From contig JAJPIO010000009.1 in NCBI GenBank assembly GCA_021324735.1, positions 595,341 through 659,340 of the forward strand: 64,000 nucleotides of DNA, in the 5' to 3' direction. A program made the position numbers and the translations under genes. The notes under the pieces are model-generated. The model did not search any database. It was not told the DNA's origin and saw only the letters and a list, made by a program, of their open reading frames with translations. The stretch's first letter is position 1; each line of letters opens with the position of its first letter. Source of the stretch: Bacteroidota bacterium (GTDB lineage: Bacteria > Bacteroidota > Ignavibacteria > Palsa-1295). Below are positions 24,648 to 33,084 of this stretch, one piece after another.

Positions 24648-26631
24648 GTCTCATTTCGCAGCGTTCTGTCTGATGGTTTTCGGGATTGCATTCAGCAATC
24701 CTGTATGGCTGCATGCGCAATCATCTGACGACTCTCTCCGGCACCTTCCGGCTAAAACGGTTGAGATCTCGGCGCCCCGCCCCGCCGATCTGCCTGTTAT
24801 CGATGCTCGTCAAGTCGAGATAAAGCCTGCTGTAAGGCTCACCGAGATCACCGGCTCGACCATTACCTCTGATGTGTTGCGTGCCCTGTCATCATCATTG
24901 GATGTAAGACGCTATGGCCCCCTTGGAAGTATTGCAATCCCCAGCTACCGAGGATTACCGGCAGAATACACCATCGTTTATCGCGATGGTATTCGCCTTA
25001 CGAGCGAACAGCTTGGCCTCACCGATCTTGGCCAGCTTTCGCTGCATGGGATTTCTCATGTCGAGCTGATTCCATCGTCCAGTGCCGTGCTGCTTGGTGG
25101 CGATGCTGTTGGGGCGGCGATCGATCTGGTAAGCCAGACAGCGGATTCCACCTCACTCCAAATTGGTAGCGATCAGATATCTTATGGCGAGGGATTTCCT
25201 GAGCAATCGTATTACGGCCAGATCACCGCAAAGCCATCGCCATCATTTTCCATTCTTGGTGGTTGGTCGCTCGATCAGTCAACGGGGGCGTTTCCGTTTT
25301 TCCAGGATGCAGTACATCCCACGGTGCTTCGCGAGAATAATGATGCGATCCTACGAAGTGGGAATATAAGTGCTGTTTGGAATGCGTCGGACCAAACGCT
25401 CGTACATTTTATAGGTAATTACTTCTTCGCAAATCGGGGCTCGCCCGGCGCGGTGATCACAGAAGGGCGTGGCGCAAGTTCGTTAACAGCCCGCCTCACC
25501 GATGAGCAAGGTCTTGCGGCAATAAAGATCGATCACGATGCCGAAGATTGGAATGGCACGCTCACACTACAATATCAAAATCAATACGAAGCATTCAACG
25601 ATCGTGTTCAAGGCTTTAACGATAGCGCCATCAATATCCTTTATGGCTTCCAGGCACGCGCGAACAGAAAATTAAATGATTGGCTTAGCGGCTATGCAGG
25701 TGTTGATCTTTTGCACACGCGGCTTACTGGCTCGAGCAACGTAAAGCCGGATGGTAACTCCATTATTGGGCGCGACCGCTTCGGCGCTTATACGGCCGTG
25801 TCAATAACCCCGAGCGAGTTGCTGCAAGTAACTGCTTCCTTGCGGCCAGAGTATGTCTCGGACCTAAACGAGTTTGATCTTTTGCCCCAAGCTAGTATCG
25901 ATTATACTCCTAGATCATGGCTGGATTTTAATGCCGCTTATAGTAAATCGGCTCACGCTCCTACGCTAAACGACCTCTATTATAAGCTTTATGGTCAACC
26001 AACTCTTAAGCCCGAGCGCGCCGATAATTGGCAGGCAACACTCGCAATTCAGCCACACCTTTGGAGTATTATGCCAAAGCTCTCAGCGACCTACTTCAAT
26101 GCTCGCATTGAGAACGAGATCGTATGGCGACCGGATATTCTCGGTACATCGGCATGGTATCCCTATAATATTGGCGTTGCCGGTATTCACGGCTGGGAAA
26201 TAAAAGCCGAAGGCACATTGGGTCTTTCCCCACACGCGGCTGTACATCTGGAAGAAGGGTACACTTTCCTTACTTCTCAAAATTTAACGCCGGGCGATAG
26301 TAACTATGGCCGAGAACTGATCTACTCGACGCCGCACAGTTCGCTTACCACCATTCAGATCGAGCATGATAAGTGGGGAAGTATCGCTGCAATGCTGCGA
26401 TATCGCGATCGCAAATGGACGGATGCTGCCAATGTCGATACAGCATCACGATTACCGAGTGTGTATCTCTATACACTCACCCTTGCTACTCGTGAATTTC
26501 GTCTCGGACAGTTCGGAGTGCATGCGCTTTTTTCGATCGATAACTTAACGGACGAGCATTATGTGGAGGTCTTGAACTATCCCATGCCCGGCCGTACCTA
26601 CAAATTTTCCATTCAACTCAAATACTTTTAG
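24646..26631 (+). CDS. TonB-dependent outer-membrane receptor, BtuB-like
   Basis: A 661-residue receptor. A signal peptide ends at WLHAQ. The plug domain (residues 30-170) contains IPSYRGLPAEYTIVYRDGIR and VELIPSSSAVLLGGDAVGAAIDLVS, and a 22-strand-like barrel ends in KFSIQLKYF with a terminal Phe. The cobalamin riboswitch upstream points to cobalamin or a corrinoid as substrate. Start TTG at 24646 is chosen because AGGAG lies 5 bases before it and the signal peptide follows; the ATG at 24673 is an alternative. The next gene starts 6 bases later. Confidence 0.9.
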   Translation: MSHFAAFCLMVFGIAFSNPVWLHAQSSDDSLRHLPAKTVEISAPRPADLPVIDARQVEIKPAVRLTEITGSTITSDVLRALSSSLDVRRYGPLGSIAIPSYRGLPAEYTIVYRDGIRLTSEQLGLTDLGQLSLHGISHVELIPSSSAVLLGGDAVGAAIDLVSQTADSTSLQIGSDQISYGEGFPEQSYYGQITAKPSPSFSILGGWSLDQSTGAFPFFQDAVHPTVLRENNDAILRSGNISAVWNASDQTLVHFIGNYFFANRGSPGAVITEGRGASSLTARLTDEQGLAAIKIDHDAEDWNGTLTLQYQNQYEAFNDRVQGFNDSAINILYGFQARANRKLNDWLSGYAGVDLLHTRLTGSSNVKPDGNSIIGRDRFGAYTAVSITPSELLQVTASLRPEYVSDLNEFDLLPQASIDYTPRSWLDFNAAYSKSAHAPTLNDLYYKLYGQPTLKPERADNWQATLAIQPHLWSIMPKLSATYFNARIENEIVWRPDILGTSAWYPYNIGVAGIHGWEIKAEGTLGLSPHAAVHLEEGYTFLTSQNLTPGDSNYGRELIYSTPHSSLTTIQIEHDKWGSIAAMLRYRDRKWTDAANVDTASRLPSVYLYTLTLATREFRLGQFGVHALFSIDNLTDEHYVEVLNYPMPGRTYKFSIQLKYF

Positions 26632-26637
26632 AAATCC

Positions 26638-27729
26638 ATGAAGAAAAATCTTCTACTATTAGGCCTTTGCGCGATACTTGGCGGAGCGTTCGGAGCCTGC
26701 AAATCGGCAACGGAACCCGCTCCTAGTATCAACGGCAGCCTTACGTCCTTGCCGGTCCATGATACCATCGTCCCAGCCACGAGCGATCGTGTTCTTTTCG
26801 TCGGTAATGAGGGCAATTTTGGTAAAGCAAATGCATCGCTCGATGTCGTGGTCTTTCATTCGGGTAATGGAGGAAAGGTCGACACCACCATCTACAAGGG
26901 TGTACTCACCGGTCTCGGTTCACCGAACGATGTTGTGGTAAACGGTAACCAGGTATACATGCTCGATAACACTGCCAACTCGATCGATTTCTTTTCTGCG
27001 AGCGATCTCAATAGCGCACGGGGTATTCCAGTCGGACTCGATGCACCGAACAAAATGGCGCTTATTGGTTCGAACTTGTTGCTCGTTACCCGCCGCATGA
27101 ATAACACTGCCGCCATTATCGATCTTACGACTGATAATATCGTTGATTCCATTGCCATCGGTGAGCCGAGTATTGCCGTAGCGGTGATGAATAATAAAGC
27201 CTATATTACGAGCAGTGCAACTTCGTATGCCGGGCCATATCATTTGAATGTGGTAAATCTTGCCACTCGTAAAGTGATCAAACAGGTCGCTTTGACGGGC
27301 TCTGGCGAGGAAGCCATTGCGGATAGCACTAATAACACCGTTATTATTGGTGCTACTGGAGATTTTGTGTCGATTCGGCCACGGCTTTATTATGTAAACG
27401 TCAGCACTGATGTGCTTCAGGATTCTCTCGAGTTCAGAACGGCGCAGAGCGACGGAGAAATCATCGTTGGACCCAAGAATTTTATCATCGCGGACGGCGT
27501 AGTCTACCGCTTAAATGGAATTAGCCACCAGTTGGGTCAGCCTCTCATTAATTCATCAACATCCTACTATAAAGGTTATTACGATAGCCATGCAGACGAG
27601 CTATATCTGGGGGTCAATGATTTTACCAGTGGAAAAGGAAAGGTAGATGTTTATAGTGGTTCGACGGGCACTTTCAAGTGGTCGTTCAATACCGGAATCG
27701 CCCCTGCACATTTCGCGTTCTACCACTGA
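26638..27729 (+). CDS. BtuG-like beta-propeller lipoprotein
   Basis: A 363-residue lipoprotein with lipobox GAFGAC (Cys21). The rest is a YVTN/YncE-type seven-bladed propeller (GNEGNFGKANASLDVV, NKAYITSSATSYAGPYHLNVV, IGEPSIAVAVMNN). In Bacteroides the propeller lipoprotein BtuG caps BtuB and binds B12 very tightly. The same gene order here (receptor, propeller, 6-base gap, one riboswitch) supports an equivalent role. It is a DUF5074-like protein; exact orthology with BtuG is inferred. Confidence 0.78.
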   Translation: MKKNLLLLGLCAILGGAFGACKSATEPAPSINGSLTSLPVHDTIVPATSDRVLFVGNEGNFGKANASLDVVVFHSGNGGKVDTTIYKGVLTGLGSPNDVVVNGNQVYMLDNTANSIDFFSASDLNSARGIPVGLDAPNKMALIGSNLLLVTRRMNNTAAIIDLTTDNIVDSIAIGEPSIAVAVMNNKAYITSSATSYAGPYHLNVVNLATRKVIKQVALTGSGEEAIADSTNNTVIIGATGDFVSIRPRLYYVNVSTDVLQDSLEFRTAQSDGEIIVGPKNFIIADGVVYRLNGISHQLGQPLINSSTSYYKGYYDSHADELYLGVNDFTSGKGKVDVYSGSTGTFKWSFNTGIAPAHFAFYH

Positions 27730-27755
27730 TTCATCAAAATCACCACTCTTTTACA

Positions 27756-28304
27756 ATGAACGATACACAACGACAGGCGCTCGTGGCCGGAATTCTGGTA
27801 GTGTTCGCCGTCTTGACGCGCGTACTCTTCAATACGCTGCACGTTTATAATTTTAATGCCGTGATGGCGGCCGGCCTTTTTGCCGGTGCGTATCTTGGCC
27901 GAAAGCGAATGGGCTTTATCGTGCCCTTTGCAGCGATGCTCGCAACCGATGCTATTCTTGGTTTCTACGATTGGAAGCTGATGCTCTTCGTCTATGCAGC
28001 ATTCGGGGTTTCCATTCTGATCGGCAAGTTCTATGCGAAGGATGCAACACTCCTTCGCTGGATCGTGTCGGTGCTCGGAGGCTCGTTCCTGTTCTTCGTG
28101 GTAACGAACGGAGCGGTATGGATGCTTTCGGAAGGCTCGATCTATCCGAAGACGGTGGCCGGGCTTATTCAGTGCTATACAATGGGACTTCCGTTTTACA
28201 AGAATACCCTCCTTGGCGATCTGACATGGAGTGCCGTGCTCTTCGGAAGTTACGAACTGATGCGCTTGAAAGTACAGAAGAGAGTCGCTGTCGTAGCGCA
28301 GTAA
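27756..28304 (+). CDS. DUF6580-like putative membrane transport protein
   Basis: A 182-residue protein with five to six membrane helices. The AGLFAGAYLGRKRMGFIVPFAAMLATD segment resembles DUF6580/ECF S-component-like proteins. It is in the riboswitch-controlled run of genes, so inner-membrane movement of cobalamin or a precursor is a reasonable guess. I used the ATG at 27756, 26 bases after the propeller gene, rather than an upstream frame extension. A strong terminator follows at 28327. Confidence 0.65.
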   Translation: MNDTQRQALVAGILVVFAVLTRVLFNTLHVYNFNAVMAAGLFAGAYLGRKRMGFIVPFAAMLATDAILGFYDWKLMLFVYAAFGVSILIGKFYAKDATLLRWIVSVLGGSFLFFVVTNGAVWMLSEGSIYPKTVAGLIQCYTMGLPFYKNTLLGDLTWSAVLFGSYELMRLKVQKRVAVVAQ

Positions 28305-28326
28305 GGATGATAGTTTAACATTCATC

Positions 28327-28359
28327 GAAGGCTCTCCTAATAGTGAGGGCCTTCTTTTT
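28327..28359 (+). terminator. Intrinsic terminator directly before the DUF71 gene
   Basis: GAAGGCTCTC pairs with GAGGGCCTTC over 10 positions (one G-U), with an 8-base loop and TTTTT. It follows the DUF6580-like gene and ends 18 bases before the next gene's probable start. Confidence 0.88.
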
Positions 28360-28377
28360 GTGTACGAACGAAAAAAT

Positions 28378-29064
28378 TTGAAGACAGTATTATCGTGGAG
28401 CAGTGGAAAAGATAGCGCGTGGGCGCTGCACGTTCTGCGTTCACAAGGCGTGGAAGTAAATGCACTGCTTACCACGGTCAATGAGGCATTCGGCAGGGTA
28501 GCGATGCACGCTGTTCGTCGAGAACTGCTCGAAGCACAGGCAGAAGCTACCGGTGTTCGGCTTAAAGTCGTTGACTTGCCATGGCCGTGCTCCAACGAAG
28601 TATATGAGGAGCGAATGCGTATCGCTACCAATGCCCTTGTTGAAGAGGGTTTTGATACGATCGCGTTCGGCGATCTCTTTCTGAGAGATATTCGTGAGTA
28701 TCGCGAAGAGAGGTTGGAAGGTACTTCTATAAAACCGATTTTCCCTCTGTGGGAAATTCCGACCGATCGATTAGCAAAGGAAATGATCGCCGGTGGTTTG
28801 AAGGCACGCGTAACCTGTGTCGATCCACGAAAGCTTACTTCGGATTTCGCTGGTCGTGAGTGGAATGAAGAATTTCTCCGCGATCTTCCAAGTAGTGTTG
28901 ATCCATGCGGAGAGAATGGAGAGTTTCATACCTTTGTGTATGATGGGCCAATGTTTAATACTCCGCTCAATATCCTTAGCGGTGAAGTAGTTGAACGAGA
29001 CGGATTTGTATTTGCCGACATCTTGCCGTTAATACGAAAACAGGAGAGTGTACTTAGTGAATAA
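28378..29064 (+). CDS. DUF71/COG2102 ATP pyrophosphatase (Dph6-related)
   Basis: A 228-residue PP-loop protein with the nucleotide motif SWSSGKDSAWAL near the start, EEGFDTIAFGDLFL and a DPCGENGEFHTFVYDGPMF C-terminal signature typical of DUF71. Archaeal/eukaryotic relatives amidate diphthine; comparative genomics places a bacterial subgroup in B12 salvage, and here the gene follows a B12-regulated set. The TTG at 28378 gives the family N-terminus (KTVLSWSSGKDS); GTG at 28360 is an alternative. No promoter is visible after the terminator, so read-through may express it. Confidence 0.85.
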   Translation: MKTVLSWSSGKDSAWALHVLRSQGVEVNALLTTVNEAFGRVAMHAVRRELLEAQAEATGVRLKVVDLPWPCSNEVYEERMRIATNALVEEGFDTIAFGDLFLRDIREYREERLEGTSIKPIFPLWEIPTDRLAKEMIAGGLKARVTCVDPRKLTSDFAGREWNEEFLRDLPSSVDPCGENGEFHTFVYDGPMFNTPLNILSGEVVERDGFVFADILPLIRKQESVLSE

Positions 29065-29065
29065 A

Positions 29066-30217
29066 ATGGACGAGTTTGGATCGATGAATGGAAATGCTGA
29101 AGGAAAGCGTAAACCTGCGCGCCTGGTGCTTGAAAATGGCGCTGTCTTTCGCGGCTACGGGTTCGGCGCGCTCGATGTGACCCGACAGACCGGTGAAGTC
29201 GTTTTTACGACGAGCATTACCGGTTATCAGGAAATACTTACCGATCCATCCTACGCAGGCCAGATCGTCACGATGACGAACCCGCTCATGGGAAATTATG
29301 GGGCAAATAGTGAGGACATGGAGAGCCGCTGCCCCTTTGTAAGCGGCTTTGTCGTTCGTGAAGCAGCCGAGCGTTATTCGAACTGGCGGGCAGGCGAAAG
29401 TCTCGATAAGTTTTTGGAAGAGAACGGCATTCTTGGTATCGAACAGGTTGATACACGCCGCTTAGTTCGCTTACTTCGCAGTGAAGGTGCTATGAGGGGT
29501 GTTCTTTCCACAGAAAGCCTTACCGATGACGAACTGGTGAGGGTAGCCCTTGAGAGTCCCAAGATGGCGGGCCTGGATCTTACCAAAGGTGTTACCACTC
29601 GTGAGCCGTATGACATGGCGGGTCCTACCGTTAACAGTTCGTGGAAAAAGCCACCACATGTGGTCGTGCTGGATTATGGTATCAAGCAAAATATTCTTCG
29701 CAAACTGGTTGACCACGGCGCTCAGCTCACGGTCATGCCTTCGACGACAACGCTGGAAGAAATTCTCGAACAAAAGCCAGACGGTATTTTCCTTTCCAAT
29801 GGTCCCGGTGACCCGGATGCAGTGAAGGATACGATCGCGATGCTCAAGCATCTCATCAAACGCGAAGAGCATCCGATCTTCGGTATTTGTCTGGGACACC
29901 AGTTACTTTCACTCGCATTAGGGGGTCAGACGTATAAATTAAAGTTCGGCCACCGCGGAGCCAACCATCCGGTCAAGAACCTACTATCGGAAAAGATCGA
30001 GATCACCTCACAGAATCATGGCTTCGCCGTCGATTGGAAGTCGATGCCCAACGATTGTGAATTGACCCATCTTAATCTTAACGATCATACGGTCGAAGGC
30101 TTTCGCCACAATAAATTACCTATCTTCGCCGTCCAATATCATCCGGAAGCATCGCCTGGTCCGCACGAGAGTGACTATCTCTTCGACCAGTTCATGGAAA
30201 GTATTCGTAAGAATTAA
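29066..30217 (+). CDS. carA: Carbamoyl-phosphate synthase small subunit
   Basis: A 383-residue glutaminase subunit. The N-terminal half has RLVLENGAVFRGYGFG and GYQEILTDPSYAGQIV; the class I amidotransferase half has GPGDPDAV, GICLGHQ with Cys275, NHGFAVD and QYHPEASPGPHESDYLF with the His/Glu of the triad. It makes ammonia from glutamine for the CarB subunit, which is not nearby, for pyrimidine and arginine synthesis. The ATG at 29066 is one base after the DUF71 stop. Confidence 0.95.
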   Translation: MDEFGSMNGNAEGKRKPARLVLENGAVFRGYGFGALDVTRQTGEVVFTTSITGYQEILTDPSYAGQIVTMTNPLMGNYGANSEDMESRCPFVSGFVVREAAERYSNWRAGESLDKFLEENGILGIEQVDTRRLVRLLRSEGAMRGVLSTESLTDDELVRVALESPKMAGLDLTKGVTTREPYDMAGPTVNSSWKKPPHVVVLDYGIKQNILRKLVDHGAQLTVMPSTTTLEEILEQKPDGIFLSNGPGDPDAVKDTIAMLKHLIKREEHPIFGICLGHQLLSLALGGQTYKLKFGHRGANHPVKNLLSEKIEITSQNHGFAVDWKSMPNDCELTHLNLNDHTVEGFRHNKLPIFAVQYHPEASPGPHESDYLFDQFMESIRKN

Positions 30218-30254
30218 GGCAGAGCTTCCTTTTCTTAGCGCATTGATTATTTTC

Positions 30255-30278
30255 CAGCCCGGCTTGTTTACCGGGCTG
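30255..30278. terminator. GC-rich hairpin between carA and lon
   Basis: CAGCCCGG (30255-30262) and CCGGGCTG (30271-30278) form an 8-bp stem with an 8-base loop, 12 bases before the lon ATG. No T-run follows, so it may be a weak terminator or a 5' leader stem of lon. Confidence 0.5.
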
Positions 30279-30289
30279 AACATACCATA

Positions 30290-33049
30290 ATGGCCAAAAA
30301 TAAAGCAGAAAAGCCCACGGAGATCGTGGAAAAGGAGAGTCGCCTGAATCAGGAGGCAGCAGAGCAGTCGGGGATTGCCGAACTCGCGGAGGAGCGCGTC
30401 GTTCTTTCGGATTCCCACGAACCTGTTATCGATATTCCCGAATGGGTGCCAGTCCTCGCCCTTCGAGACGTTGTGATCTATCCCTATATGATCTTTCCGG
30501 TCCTGGTCGGACGCGAGTCTTCGCTGGGATCGGTAACAGCTGCGATCGGTCGCGAGCGCTATCTTTTTCTCGTTGCCCAGCGTGACGCTCAACAGGAAGA
30601 ACCCAAGCCGGACGAGTTATTTCGCTTTGGTACGCTTGCCAAAGTAGTACGGATCATCCGATTGCCGAATGGGCTCATGAAAGTGCTGGTCGATGGCCTC
30701 GAACAAGCCATGGCGATGGAATACCGCTTCAACGAAGGGCACATCGAGGCTAAGTTGAAGATCATGAGACCGCAGGAAGTGCCGATGACGGAATTAGAGG
30801 CACTTACTCGTCATGCCAGCGATCTCTTTCGCCAGTATGTGCGTCAGTCGCGTCAGGTGCCGCAAGAAGTGCTGATGGCTTTCGAGAACACTGCCGATCC
30901 GCGTCGTAAGCTGTTCTATATCGCTGCTCACCTGACGAAGGATATCGGTAGTAAACAGCATATTTTAGAAATATCGGATCTTCGCGATCAGTATCTTCAT
31001 CTTACAGCGCTTTTGGCAACCGAACTCGATATTCTGAAGATCGAGCAGGAGATTGATGAAAAAGTACAGCAAACGATCCAAAAATCGCAGCGGAAATATT
31101 TTCTAAGCGAGCAGATCCGTGTCCTGCAAAAAGAATTGGGAGAAGATGTTGATGAACAGCATCCGGAATTCGGCAAACTCGTAGAGCAACTGAATGAAGC
31201 GGGGCTTCCGGAGCAAGCTCGTCAGCGTGCAGACGAAGAGTTAGAGCGGCTTAAGAAGACGCCGCCTATGTCGCCGGAAGCATCGGTCATTCGTACCTAT
31301 TTGGAGTGGCTTGCTACGGTGCCATGGAAAAAGCGGACGAAGGACCACCTTAATATCGAGCATGTCCGAGAAGTGTTGGAGCGCGACCATTACGGTCTTG
31401 AAAAGCCGAAAGAGCGTATTCTCGAACACATCGCAGTACTGAACCTCGTTGAAAAAATGCGAGGTCAAATTCTGTGTCTCGTCGGTCCACCCGGTGTTGG
31501 TAAAACATCGCTGGCTCGCTCGATCGCCAGTGCGCTTGGTCGCGAGTTTGTGCGTATTTCACTCGGCGGTGTTCGCGATGAAGCAGAGATCCGTGGTCAT
31601 CGCCGCACCTATATTGGCTCGCTCCCCGGAAAGATCATTCAATCAATGAAGCGGTCAGGTGTAGTGAATCCGCTTATGCTGTTGGATGAGGTCGATAAAA
31701 TGTCTATGGATTTTAGAGGCGATCCAAGTTCGGCGTTGCTTGAAGTTCTCGATCCGGAGCAAAACAGCACCTTTACCGATCACTACCTTGAGGTCGATTA
31801 CGATCTAAGCAATGTTTTCTTCGTAACGACGGCAAATGTTCGTTATAATATTCCGCTTCCTCTTGCCGATCGTATGGAGGTCATCGAGATACCGGGCTAT
31901 CTCGAACATGACAAGTTAGAGATCGCGAAGCGGCATGTTATTCCAAGTCAACTTCGCTCGCATGGGCTTCCCGATGGTAGTGTAACATTCGAGGACGAAG
32001 CGATCCTTCGTATTATCAGGCAATACACGGAAGAAGCGGGTGTGCGTAGCCTTGTTCGACAGATCGCACGCATTTGCCGTAAAGTAGCGCGCTCCATTGT
32101 AACGAACGCCTACAAAACGAATGGCCAGCAACCCGCCGTAAGCACGAATGAGACGCCCGAAGGTGGAGCAGCGAACGTAAAAGTGAGCGAGCACGGCATT
32201 CTCAAAGTAGAAGAGAATGGTAATGCGCAGCCAAAAGAATTTGAAACGCAGGGATATCATAAAGAGCCACTTGCAGTACCGGAGGGTTTCCATGTAACGG
32301 TTACGGCAGCTTCGCTCGAGGAGTATCTCGGCGTTCCAAAGTATCTCATCACAAAGAGCGAACTTGGCCCCAAAGTGGGAGCCGTTATGGGACTCGCCTG
32401 GACTAGCACCGGTGGTGATGTTCTACCCGTTGAAACTGTGTTGATCGATGGGTCGGAGCGGCTTACATTAACGGGACAATTAGGAGATGTGATGAAAGAA
32501 TCGGCGCAGGCCGCACTTACATACATTCGAGCCCGCTATAAAGAACTTAAAGTCCCACGTGATTTTACGAAGCACAAAGAAATTCACGTTCACCTGCCGG
32601 AAGGAGCGATCCCGAAGGACGGGCCTTCTGCCGGCATTACGCTTATGATGGCGATCATCTCAGCCGCTACTGGTCGACCGGTACGCGGAGACATTGCAAT
32701 GACAGGTGAGATCACCTTGCGAGGTAACGTCCTCGCGATCGGTGGCTTGCAGGAGAAACTGCTGGCGGCAAAGCGGGAAGGCATTAAAGCGGTGCTTATC
32801 CCGGACGCTAATCAGCCGGCACTTGCCGAGATACCTGCGGCGATCAAAGAAGGCTTAAACATTATCCCGATCTCTTCGGTCGATCAGGCTGTGCCGATCG
32901 TATTCGATCTTAAGACGCCGGCCGAGCAGTTAAAGCGTTCGGAACCTGATCAAAAGAAAGCAACGGCTACGGTTGCAAGGGCAGATACTAAAAAGAAACC
33001 GCGGCCTCGCGCACAGGCACGAAAGCCGCAGATCAAAAAGAAAAAATAA
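30290..33049 (+). CDS. lon: ATP-dependent Lon protease
   Basis: A 919-residue protein. An acidic 45-residue leader precedes the LON substrate domain (VPVLALRDVVIYPYMIFPVL). The AAA+ domain has Walker A GPPGVGKTS (399-407) and LLDEVDKMS. The protease domain has Ser780 (PKDGPSAGIT) and Lys823 (GLQEKLLAAK) as catalytic dyad. Between the AAA+ lid and the protease part, residues about 605-660 are a Lon-atypical insert rich in Asn/Glu/Gly. The tail is Lys/Arg-rich. It degrades misfolded and regulatory proteins in the cytoplasm. Confidence 0.97.
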   Translation: MAKNKAEKPTEIVEKESRLNQEAAEQSGIAELAEERVVLSDSHEPVIDIPEWVPVLALRDVVIYPYMIFPVLVGRESSLGSVTAAIGRERYLFLVAQRDAQQEEPKPDELFRFGTLAKVVRIIRLPNGLMKVLVDGLEQAMAMEYRFNEGHIEAKLKIMRPQEVPMTELEALTRHASDLFRQYVRQSRQVPQEVLMAFENTADPRRKLFYIAAHLTKDIGSKQHILEISDLRDQYLHLTALLATELDILKIEQEIDEKVQQTIQKSQRKYFLSEQIRVLQKELGEDVDEQHPEFGKLVEQLNEAGLPEQARQRADEELERLKKTPPMSPEASVIRTYLEWLATVPWKKRTKDHLNIEHVREVLERDHYGLEKPKERILEHIAVLNLVEKMRGQILCLVGPPGVGKTSLARSIASALGREFVRISLGGVRDEAEIRGHRRTYIGSLPGKIIQSMKRSGVVNPLMLLDEVDKMSMDFRGDPSSALLEVLDPEQNSTFTDHYLEVDYDLSNVFFVTTANVRYNIPLPLADRMEVIEIPGYLEHDKLEIAKRHVIPSQLRSHGLPDGSVTFEDEAILRIIRQYTEEAGVRSLVRQIARICRKVARSIVTNAYKTNGQQPAVSTNETPEGGAANVKVSEHGILKVEENGNAQPKEFETQGYHKEPLAVPEGFHVTVTAASLEEYLGVPKYLITKSELGPKVGAVMGLAWTSTGGDVLPVETVLIDGSERLTLTGQLGDVMKESAQAALTYIRARYKELKVPRDFTKHKEIHVHLPEGAIPKDGPSAGITLMMAIISAATGRPVRGDIAMTGEITLRGNVLAIGGLQEKLLAAKREGIKAVLIPDANQPALAEIPAAIKEGLNIIPISSVDQAVPIVFDLKTPAEQLKRSEPDQKKATATVARADTKKKPRPRAQARKPQIKKKK

Positions 33050-33053
33050 ATTT

Positions 33054-33084
33054 AGAGCGGTCAGCGGATGACGTTGATCGCTCT
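33054..33084. terminator. Possible convergent terminator after lon
   Basis: AGAGCG-G-TCA pairs with TGA-T-CGCTCT across an 11-base loop and is followed by TCTT. It overlaps the 3' end of the convergent sialidase-like gene. Pairing is good but the T-run is short. Confidence 0.45.

Noticed and set aside
26778..26791. CACGA-GCGA-TCGTG palindrome, same cap as the RNA hairpins
   Set aside because: It lies in the coding region of the propeller lipoprotein and cannot be told from coding constraint, so it was not counted as an RNA hairpin case.
27720..28631. 303-codon minus-strand frame across the B12 locus
   Set aside because: It lies opposite two recognisable genes and a terminator and has no family features.
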